DNA of 64,000 nt from Pocillopora verrucosa. Its lineage: Eukaryota > Cnidaria > Anthozoa > Scleractinia > Pocilloporidae. Positions within the stretch are counted from its first letter, which is position 1. Each line of letters starts with the position of its first letter. Shown here piece after piece: positions 25,601-37,600 of this stretch. Below the pieces are notes generated by a model, which made no database searches, was not told where the DNA came from, and worked only from the letters and a program-made list of their open reading frames with translations. The stretch lies in the NCBI RefSeq assembly GCF_036669915.1, contig NC_089318.1:17844512-17908511 (forward strand), written 5' to 3'. Both the position numbers and the translations under genes were made by a program.

Positions 25601-28600
25601 TCTGATCTCACTGGGGATCTTATTCCAGAGGTGAATGGTCGATACTGTGAAGGACCTCCCATGTTTGCTCATTCGTTCATTAAGATCTGCATTTCTTTAG
25701 TCATTTAGATTATTGATAATATTTACAAAACTGACAGATGCATTCTGTAAAACCCGTAGGGCTGTCAAGTAAATTTGCCAATTTTGCCATTGTTGGAAGT
25801 TGATCAATCATTGCATTTCAATACACCTGAGAAGGTAAAGAGACTATTGATTGCTTTTTAGTTTTTTCAATGTCAGGGATTTTGAGATGTTTATATGGAC
25901 TCTAAAGGAAAGGACAATTATTAAGGAGTTGGGGGCAAGAATTCTTGGATGCTGCTGTACCTTTATATCTCTATACTAGTGTAGTAATGCACTTTATGAC
26001 TGAGTGTCATGAAATCAAAACCAAAGCAATCGCAACAACCAACCATAACAATGAGAATATTGGAATATTGTTATAACTCGCAGTAAAAACAAGCAAACTG
26101 CCCCAAGTGTGGGAAAGAGCAGGTGACTAAGTTTTGAAGCAGTTAGTTTTGGTTTTGAATCTTAAAGTGGCACAAGTTTCTGAAAAACTATGGAACAAAA
26201 AAAAAAAAAGAAGCAAATCCAAAGCAATCCTGGATTACTTTTGACACTCAATTGCTCTGTCATCTGGAAGCAAGTTTCACTGTTTTGGATGTGATTTGTC
26301 CACTCTTTCTAAGCTGGGAGGCAACGAGAGCAAGGGCATGTGTACTTGTACCCCAATGTCAGTCAAAGCCTTGTTCAGTATGTGGTTCTTTAAGTTTTTC
26401 CAGCCCTTCCATTTTGCCTTTTGGTCATTTTGCATTTTTTTGAGATAATCTTTCTTTGTTTGATTCACATTTTCTTGTTCAGAGAATGTTTGATTCACAT
26501 TTTCTTGATTCTATGTCAGTGAATGTTTCATCATCTCATCAGGTTTTGTCATTTTCATCAATTAAGCTGAGCAACAATGAAGTTAGCATGGATGGTGAGT
26601 TAACAGAATTATGTACATTGGTTCTGATGACTTTTGATATTGCCTATAAGTACAGAATTAAATGTTCTTGTTTGCCTTTTTATTGCCATAGATGTAGAAG
26701 GTAAACCATCACTGGGAAATGCATTACAGGATGTGAAAATTTTATCACTGAGAGATCCAGTGTCTGAAACTTGTAATCTGGTAATTAATCACATTATTAT
26801 ATTGATTTTTGATGCTTTAACCACAGAATTGAAATGATAGTTGGGAAGAAAAAGAGGAGACAGACATTTAGCAATTAGTTTGAATGCGGGAGAAGAGAAA
26901 GAGTCTAAATCCTCTATTTTTTTTTAATAATAATACTAATAAATTTTACAGTACTCAAGAGTACAATGTAATACAATACATTACTTTCAATACTGCTTAC
27001 TTGCATTAATGACAATACACTATTAATATCACTTATGGCTAATTACATACATTACTTACAGTATTTACAATACTGGTTACTTACACCACTGGCAATTACC
27101 TCAATCCTCTATAAGAATTCAAACCATAGAGTCTGACTTGATTTTCTAGTTTGATGCTCAACCAGTCTGAACTTTAGACAACAATGAGGAATTAGTTGCC
27201 ATTGGTAAATGGCAAGGGTATAGTCACAAATATTGTACCATTGTCATCTGTCAGTTACATAGAGTAACATTCCTGAGCTCTCAAATATACCTGATTAAAT
27301 AATCAAATAAAGAAAAATTTTGACCTTTTGTAGGTATTGTCAGATGGATCAATATACAGAATTAAACTTCCAATATTGTCCCAAAACTTGGCAGGTTAGT
27401 ACACAAAACTTTTTGTCAAAGTATGCACCAAATCTACCATGTTGCATTTTACTTCTCTTAAATGCTTCTTAGTTACAGCTTGTTTAGAAGCTTTGAAGTA
27501 CATTCTTCCTGGGTTGTTGGTGATTCAGGCTCAACTGGCCTGTTATGCAGTGGCGCAAGTCCCTCATTTGCAAGATAGTGAACAAGAATGGAAGTGGTTT
27601 ACAAAGTGTGTCTTAGAGTTAATGGGGTTTCAAACTGAGGACAAATTTAAGGTAATTAATTGCCATATTGTGGGGGCATCCATAAGGCACTGGGGCTAAT
27701 CTCAGTTGCTCTAGCATGAAGTATTAAGAAGTATGGCTACTTCTTCCAAAACCATGTTTCTCTAAAAGTTAAGCCATTTTTTCTTCTGGGTGAAAGAGGT
27801 ATTGTGAGAGTAGAGAGTCTTGCCAAGAAAATAATAATAATAATGACCTGGCCAGGAAAGCAAGACCTTGACTACGAGCCTGACACATCAACCATTAAGC
27901 TTCCATATCTACATATCTAGAGTTTTCATAAGAAATTACAACTTGTTAGCTGCCTTTGAAAGTAGTCAATACCTGAAAAGGTGAATTAAGGAGAATTTGA
28001 GTTAAACTTTACTGTTGAACTTAGAAATACCAGTTTGTCTTTGCTTAGTAATTTAAAAAAATTAATATTATTTTGGTTTTTTTTTTTTTTTTCAGAGTGA
28101 CTCACCAGAATTGCCTGCAGCTAAAAAATCAAAAACCCAGGAAGAGGACCAGGTACAAGGAAAACGTATAGTTAAAGTGTTACTAAAGTTCTCTTCTCTG
28201 ATGGGCAGAGGTTAATGGGTACTTCTTAAGTGTACCAATCTGCTTTATGTCTAATCATGTAAGCCCTTCTTAGAATGACATCATTTGTGTCTATCTAACA
28301 CTGTTACTTTCACTCCGACTCATGCCCCCCACTTCTGGAACAAAGTGTCCTTAACTTATGAAAAATAATTTTTAAAGTTAAATTTAAGAGCATTAATGGG
28401 AATTAAGTGTTCACCTGCCACCATGGTAGATGAAATGACACTTCATGGTTGTTACTTTTGTCTGCATAATACTTTCAGTACTCTTTGAAAAAAAGACCTA
28501 TTGTTTGATTGTAATAATGGCAACTTTATGACATCATAGAATTCAAAATCGTGCTTACTGAGGAATGCAGCACATCAATATTTCTTGTGTTTGTATCCAG

Positions 28601-31600
28601 TGTTGTTTCATTTTGGTCCTGGCAACTTCTTGCCGTAATGGAAGATTCCTTCTAGCATAAAGATATTAGTACACTCTCTCATGATAAAATCTTTGCATTT
28701 CATGTGCATTAAATTGTAGGCTTGGGAAATGTTGACAATGAGTGACTTTCATCAAAACATGTCAAGGCAAGGCATTGGACTGCCACCATTGTTAAACAAA
28801 GAGACCCCAGGGGAGGAGAAGCATTCCTTTCCTATGCAGTGAGTGACCATACAACTTTAGACAGTTCTTCTAAGCCAGGGATTTTGCTTGTAACAGCTGA
28901 CCTTGTGCCCAACAAAGACAAAAACACAACAACGTGTCACCTATCGATATACGTGAAAAAAATTACGCTCGTGTGTTTGGCTGGAAACGAGTGCATTTCT
29001 CGTGAAACTCGAGTGCAAAGTTGTAACACGAGTGCAAATTACCAAACGCGGGCGTGCGCCGGCAAAATTTCGTCCGTCTTGACTCTCTGTGATACGTTTT
29101 TCATGTAGATTATTTAAGTACACTGCACCCAGACTGCCTGTGAGCCACAAATTCATAAAGTTTGTGCAGTAAGAGGTCTCAATTGGCTCATTTGAAACTA
29201 AAAGATCACGTCTAGGTTAAGCATGAAGTTCCCACAAGATCTATTTGATTAGTATGTGTATTAGTATGTGTATTAGTATATATTGATGAGCAGGTATTGG
29301 TATCTATTGGATTAACATGTTGAGCAAAGAGAGCGTTGGGGAAATCCTTGATGGCCTGTTTCAGAAGCACATTGTATCAGTTGGACCGTAGTACTTTGTA
29401 ACTTTGTAAATACTGACTGGAGACAAACTTAAATGATATATATTTTGTTTTTTTCACAAATCAGTGAAGGAACATCTGTTCAGATTAAATAAATAAACAT
29501 GTTTATTTCTACCTACTTAGAATTCAAAAAGATGCCCTTCTTCATAACCACATTTCCTCCATATTGTTTGCGTGGCATTTGATTTATGAGGTATTTTTGA
29601 CTTATTAGACTTGGAATTTACAGTGATATTTTGTCATTGCCTAAAATTTACTTTTAAAATTTTTCCTCACTTTGTAGGATCTCAAATTAAATATTCTGGG
29701 GAAGGATTCTCTGTGTCCTATGGCTCAGTTTCTTTGTGACCTTGCATTGTGAGTTATTAGTCCTAATCAAACATTAATTTAAGTCCTTTTAATTTCGATT
29801 TTCATTTTCTATTTCTGTCCTCTCAAAAACAGCCAAACAGGAGGGTGGTCTAGGGACAATCTATCAATTGCCTAATGCTAATGCTAGTGGCAATCAATTT
29901 CAACTTTACTTTCACCTAAGAAGTGAAACTGTGGCCCGTCACATCCAAGTGAAATGATGAATGTGGTAGAGTTTTATTCTTCAGTTATGGTTAACTGGAA
30001 AAGTAACAGTTGGGAGATACACAAAGATGATTTCTGACCTTTTCAAGTTGTTCTTTCAATCAAGAAACCTGTAGGAACATTTGTGGTGATAAGCTTTACG
30101 TGTACTTGATATTGCAGAGCTCTTGGTTGGCATGCTTATGTTGAATATTACTGCAGGGACTTTCCTTCTCTTTTCCTTGGTTCACGGGATAGTCCTGCCC
30201 ATATCACAAGAGGTAAAACGCTTCACGAGCCTGCGAATAGTGTTTCATACTTAGAGAAATTATGAAATAATATTCATAGGTTTGTGTAACATGCAAGATA
30301 ACAGATAGTGTTGGGAAAAATATCAAAAAGCAACATAGCACATATCTGCACTTTAATGTGATAACGTTACAACATACTGGGCCATCTTGCATCTTTGATG
30401 AATGTGCACAACTAACTTTGATGACGTAGTCGAAATCTCACAGGTTTACGACTTGCTCAGAATACCATCGAAGGTTATGTTAGATTAGTGCGATTTCTCA
30501 TCAATGGAGGAAAGCGTTGAAACGTGTAACCAAGTCATCATTGAAATAATCAGTTAAAGAGAGGGTTGTCGAGTCGCATTATAACAATTGCTTCTTGCGC
30601 GAACGGGCCTATGGACAAACGTTAGGTGAAGCATGACTAAATTTTCTCGACTTGATGGGTTACCACATCGTTAGAGGTATGGTGCTTCGCCGTGCGCGCC
30701 ATGAGTTCCGCTATCTTGAGATGAGGTGTGTTTGGCCATCCCAACTTATATGATTGAGAATTCTTTTATTCCAAACGCTGAATTTTTTTTATGGTATTGT
30801 TACAGACCAGCAGAGTGAGATGTTTCTTCCTCTGTGTGAGAAGCCTCCCAGTATAATCCAATGGCTGTATAACTTTCTTAATGGACACCCGGTAAGAGAG
30901 AGATGGCACCGAAACGTTGTGGAATGAATCTTTCGTTCTTACGGACAAGACAATTGAAAATGAAACTGACGTTCTTCTGCTTCAAACACCAGGTTGAACC
31001 TTTTCCTGTGCTACCAAGAACTACCAAGCACACGTATAATATCATTATGGTGAGGATGGTTTATCTCTTCTTTAGTGGACGAATGGTCATCATAGCTACC
31101 TGATAAAAGCTTACATAACTTCGAACAGGATACAATAACTCATTTATCTTTAGCAATGCACCCACTGCACTGTTACCACAGGAAGATCTTAGGCTATATC
31201 CAATTCAAGCTTGATTTAATCTCAAGCTTTACTTTCATCTAACTTTCTACCGTATACTGTATTCATTTCATATAATTTTGTTGCGCAGTTTTTTTTGCCC
31301 CCTAATGTTGTTATTTGTTTTGCTTTATTTATGTCAAAGCTGTACTCACTTTTCAACAACATAGAAGACAAAAACAACCTTGAAGATGATGCAGACAAAT
31401 TGTTCAAATGTATCAGCTATTCAGGTATCTCGTTACAATCTCGTTATTGTAGCATAACTAAAATATTTGTTTTAACGGCGAGAAGAACGCTATGCAATCG
31501 ATAAATCTCTATCCGGTAGAACGCGCATCACGAAAAAGGAATGCAAACACCTGTCGACGAAATTCGGCGAAATTCCTGGCTTTTCGACGAATTCTTGACC

Positions 31601-34600
31601 GAAACGAAACTTCGACGACATTTCCGCGAATTTTCGAGGCATGTATTGTTTTGAACGGCTCGAACTTTCGGCGACAAATTCCTTGATGGCGTAAATGCGA
31701 CTCGAAATTTCGAGCGAAAATTCGTTCTATGCGGCGAATTTTCGTGGCGAAAATTCGTTGTATTGTTCATTCTTCACAAAAAGATTTGGTTGAATTTGTG
31801 GTTGGTTACTACACTATGTAATACTCCCATAAAATTTCCCGCTACGATTCCAGTCTCCGCGCGCCCTATATTGTTTGCAACCATGGCAACACAGGTTGTT
31901 GTGTCGATGCGTTTGGGATCATGTACGCAAATGGGCCTTGATCTTTACTTTTGAAAGGATAACTTTAAAAGTGTAGGCTTTGACAAAATTTCATCGCCCA
32001 TTAATTGACCATCTACTCGGCTAGATAAGGATGTTAAAATTTACAACTTTTGACCTTCCTTCCTGTAGAAGAGGTGATTGCCACTTTCAAGGAATCATTT
32101 GTAACCACACAGGAGAAGCTTAGGTGGTAAGATTAAAATGCGATCTTTGCTTATTACAGGCAGAATTATATTGCACGTGCAAAGGTGCAGTAAGATTGAC
32201 GAGTAACTTTTCTTGGGTTTTGTTTTTTAAAACCCTAACTTTAGGAAGTAATTGAAGGAGAAGAAGAGTCAGCTTATGAAATGTCCACTGCATTATTCCT
32301 TTTATTATTAATATAAATATTAATATATTATTATCATCATTATTATCATTATCATTATTATTACTGTAATTGTAATTATTATCATTAACTTCGTATATTG
32401 GTAGAACATTATCTAATAAACAGGTGTTGAAAGTAGACCATATCATCATTGCAGGGTTTTATTTTGATGAAACACCAAATTCTCTTAGCTTCAGAAGAAA
32501 GAAACGTAAAACAACCAAAAGGGAGAGTTAGTTATGAGAACCTTTATTTTTTAGTTTTGATTCTGATGCTGATAAAGTGGTCGCATTCCTCGCGAGCAGT
32601 GGTAAGGAAACCATCCCTAATTTTGAGAATTATTTTATGGTCTTTTACTATAGTTTATTTTGATGGGTAAGGTAACCACTGTTTTTGTTACATTTCTATC
32701 ATCTTCCGTTACCATGTGCAAGACGCGGTGACGTGCGGGTGAAGAGGTCTGGGTTCGAGATCTGGCCGAAACAAATGGCAAATTGTTAGGGAAGCCTGAA
32801 TGCTGGAGGGGGGAGGGGGTTTAGACTGTGATGGACCAGAATCCCACTAAGGGGTAGTAGTAATACTCCAATTTACTTCATGCTAAGGAAGGTAAGCTCC
32901 GTCTGAGTGAGCCAATTGGCGCGAGTACGGATTTCACTTTTTATCATGGTGTTGCTTTGTGGATAAGGTAACCACTGTATTCTATAGAATCTTTTATCCG
33001 CCTTTACCATATTGTGGTTTGATGTGTTACTTCCATATTCTTCCATCTACTGTCAGGTTTGACTCGTAAAGACATCGACTGTTTGCCGTTTGGAGTCGCT
33101 CTGCCAATCAGAGAAGCTCTCCACCAGTCCGCAGACGACCCACCTCTAACTCTTCCAGCTGGTGCTTACCAGCTCATTGGTAAATAATTGTGTCAAGTGG
33201 TGCTTTCTATGTGGGGGATAGAGTCACGGCCTTAAATTCGTTTTTAGGGGTGGGGAATGAAAGTTATTACGTGTTATTCAGCTAGTGAAGATTTCATTAA
33301 TTATTTTTTCCTACTTTAGGCCGTGAAGATCTTGCCTCCATGCTAATGACAGATGCAAAAAAACTAAATACTTACATCCCTCTGAAGGTATCTGGACACT
33401 TTTAGACCAATTGCTGCAGTAACTTTCGATTTTTCCATAGTCATTGAGCTTTAAGTCGCAATTTTAACTGAATTTGTATTTTTCTTTTTGGCTTGTTGTT
33501 GCCTCTTTGGTGTTCCTCTGTCTATCATGCTAATTTTCTGTAGTTTCCGTTAATCAGAAGGTAATATTGAAAGTTCCTCATGCAACAATTTCCTTAAAAT
33601 TCTTTGACGCAGCTTCTTTGAGTTAATTTTGTCAGCAAGTTACTTTTTCTTGCAAATTCCTCGCTTTAAAAGAGAGATAGTGTCATACTTAAGTGCTACA
33701 GTAAATTTATGTCTTTTTGTCATGTAGAAAGCAACACTGAAAGATGGAGAAATAGATGACGGATTTAATATAGATGACGAGGTGAGGATGTTATGTTTAG
33801 CTATAATCTCTGGTATTTTTATGTTTCACGTGCATCATGTGCGAAGACGCGCTGGCCCAGCGATTAACGCGCTGAACTCCGTGTCAAAACTACCTGGTTC
33901 CAGTTGAGACAAAGCCGAGTTGCTGTGTTGTGTTCTTGGGCAAAAGACTTCATTCTCACAGTGCCTCTCTCTACCCAGGAGTATGAATGGGTACGGGCTT
34001 ACTGTCTGGGAAAGCGGACGAAATGCAGGGGGGTTACCTTGCGATGGACCAGCATTCCATGTAGAGGGGGGAGGAGTGGTTATACTTCTAGTCGCTTCAT
34101 GCTGCAGTAACTGGGATAAACTCCGGCTGGGTGAGTCACGTGGCTCCAGTACAGACTTACATAATGTTTCCTATATTTGAATTCGACTGGCCTTGTTTTT
34201 CAGATACTCCGCTTGCGCTTTGGTAAAGACTTGAGAGTCCAGGAGATGAAAAGACTGCTCCAGTCTTCCAAACCTGTCACAGTGAATGTTCTACAGAAGC
34301 CTGATGTCAGGTATGTATGATTGTCACATATCAACATAACTCTCGATTTTCAATGTCATATTAAACTTTCATGTATCACTCTGGCTGCCTTGTGTCATTT
34401 TCAGATGTCACAGTCGCGACACTATGAGTGCTGTGTGCCAGTTCCACACTTGCCTGTCCAATATGACTTTTGTATGTGTAATATAGAGTTGAAAAGCCGT
34501 TTTCCTCTGTCCGGTGTGGGTCTGCTAATTTCGTTCTGCTATTTATCTTTGACGGAGTAGACTCTCTTGGTAATTTAGCCCTCGCAGCAGACCCTCTATT

Positions 34601-37600
34601 TAACCTGATGCGAGTGATTCAACTGATACGTGCGAGAGAGAAGTCAGGCGCGCAAAGTTCAGAGAGAGATTTTTCCCGGGTGTTTGATCTCTCGCGCGTG
34701 TTTTACTGTCGTTCTCGCGGAGTGCCTTCCCCGCAGGCTACTGGGCATTAATCTTCACGACCAACTGCTTCATTCGTATTTCTTCTTAAACAAGGCATTA
34801 TGTCTTATTTGGTCTCTGCAATCGTACGCTCAAATTCAAATTGCTTCTTATTCCAGAGACTATCAGGGCAAAAGATTCTCTCAAGAATCCCGGCTCCATG
34901 TCGCACTGTTATCACAACATATTACCGTGTCGTGTCGCCAGGTTTCAATTTCATCTCGTGTGGAGGTCTTTTTATGTTGGATGTGCCAGATTTCCTGGTT
35001 TTTTTCCGCTTAATTTTGTTTTAACTATGAAGAGCTGAACGCAAAATAGATCGCTAAACATGGCACTTATCTTAGGACTGGGTAAGAGACCACAGCCTCA
35101 GTCAAATACACTAATAGTGGCACGATTCAATTTCATTTTCAGTGACCATGATTTTATTCAGGAGCAAGAAAATCGTTTACTTTTGATGTGCAAGAGAACC
35201 ATGGCGTTACCTGTCGGAAGGTGTGGACAAATTTTTGCTCTTCGTATTTTGTCTTATCTGTGACCTACGTTGAGTTATTTGTGAAAAAAGTGCGTTAGAA
35301 TTCGGAGGTATCGCCGTAGGATCGTTGTGTTCACATGAAATCTGTTTTCTTTTGAAGAGGGATGTTTACAATGGCCACCTCTCGACCAGTACTGACCGAA
35401 ACTATTCCAATTCCACCACTGGATTTGACAGGACGGGCCCCGCCTAGGTGAGCTGTCTTGTATTAGTTAGTGATAACTGCACTTCGTGTCGTGTAATTTC
35501 AGTCTAAAATCACAGTTGTGATTTCAAATCAAACTCACGCTATGCACTCGTTCGGTTTTGAAATCAGGCGAATGATTTCAGCAATTGCTTAGGGTTACCA
35601 AAGACCAAATTGCACTCCACTCAGTTCAATTATCATTATAAATTCTAGGAATACCACGGTTGGTTTGGAACACGTGGAAACTCCATCAGACATGAAGATG
35701 TGGCCGCTATTCCATAACGGAGTAGCTACGGGACTCAGGATTGCGCAAGGAATATCACAGGTGTGAAGACCGACAGTAGTTGTCTTTATTTAGTTCGAAC
35801 AGGACGGATCAGTGTGCCAATTGGAAGAGCAGGTGATACGTAACTGGTTCATTCTTCCAGAATTAAGCCTGACCTCTTAGCATATAGCTAACCCTAAAAG
35901 AAACCAGCATGTAATTTCTCCTTACAGCGCTACTGCTTAATCAGTCATTGAGATCGTGATAACAAGGAAATGATCAGCAACCTAAGAAGCTTTTGATTGT
36001 TAACTGAATTCTCCTTGTTAGTCTCAAATAAAATGTATAGAGAAGAGTATGGAGAATTTGGATACTGATGTTAGGGTACTAATGGTTAAAGGCAGTACTG
36101 CGTCTCGTGCTTGGGGATATTTGACCGCGTCACAGTTTGTTAGTGCACTTTTACATCCTCAGGAAGAGGATGCATTTGGATTTGTAAAATGAAATCTCTT
36201 TCTCAAAAATACAAAATAGCGACGTAGATCTGGTATTATGAAGGCGTCAGTGTCTTACGAGTTAACAAGATCGTGGAATGAGAGTCGGAAATTCTGATTC
36301 TTGCATATCTTTCGCGTCGATCTTACTCTTATTGGACCTATTACAGCCAAGAGGAGGCTTGATTCAAACGGGTTACGGGGAGAATAGATTTGCTATCATG
36401 ATTTATTACAATTTCTTGAATCGTCGTTACTGAATTCCCTCAGAAAAGTTTCGTATAAGTATCTGTTGCCATCACTTCTTCCGTGATATACAGGTGTCCA
36501 ATCCAACCACATTCCAAAGTCTTGATGAAGGAAATTTGTTCAAGTCCTTTTGATTCTTTATATGCTTTAACAGATCGACAGTACCTGGATCGTTTACAAC
36601 AAACCTAAAACCAATCAACAATCAGAAGAACATGCTGGTTTCCTTATGGCTCTTGGACTCAATGGCCACCTTAAAAATTTGTCTCACATGAACCTACATG
36701 ACTATTTGTGTAAGGTGAGAACTTATAAGATACTGTAAGTAACAACATCACTTCATGTCACACACAATAAACCTACTGGACTGCTTGTGAAAGGTAAGAC
36801 CTGGTAAGGCACAACAGGTAAAGACACAAATCGCTGTCCTGCGACAAATGCAGGAACTGCGATTGCTAGACAGAATGTTCGTTTTAAGCCCTCTGTTTTA
36901 TGAATGTCGAGAATGGAGCGCAGATTAGCGCAGACAGACTCTAAAGCCCCGTCCAAACGGTTATGATAGTTGGTGATAGTTTGACTATCATCGACTATCA
37001 TCAACTATCATGTGGTTTGGACATGTTCAATTTTGACATAATACTTGATGATAGTTATTGCCGTTTGAACGAGCGGATGATAGTGAGTAATAATTTTTCG
37101 GTCAGCAGTTTTGCCAAAAATGGGCTCAAACCGAAATGGCATATGGTAAAATGACTAAAGTGGCGGTCAAAATTTCGCAGAATGTCACGTAGTTCATTCT
37201 CATCCACTCCTGGTAGGCTTCAGTATCTTTAAATCGCAACTTTTGACTGAAATTTCAAATGCCACCGAAATGACAGACCTCAACGCGCGCCAAATTTGTT
37301 TAATGAGCAAGGATCTAAAGGGGAAACTCCAAATTCATACGCATCTTTCCAAATAGAATTACAAATATAACATGATGCTGAACAACGAGATATCATCATC
37401 GAATAGACGTCGTCACCAGATCATGCGCAAGGTCGTCTGCCAATCAAATGTGCAAGTTACTTACTACCCTACCTGGCTAGAAATTATTCCCAAGACTGCC
37501 CTAATCTGGACGATGACACTATACGGCTTCATTCAAACCATTTACTGTAATAGAAGAATTTGTTGCTGGTTTGTTTATTTAATGTGTACTTTCTTTTCTC

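Noticed and set aside
33839..33910. tRNA gene at a tRNA-like head
   Set aside because: It belongs to a dispersed SINE body, and no clover-leaf with acceptor stem can be drawn.
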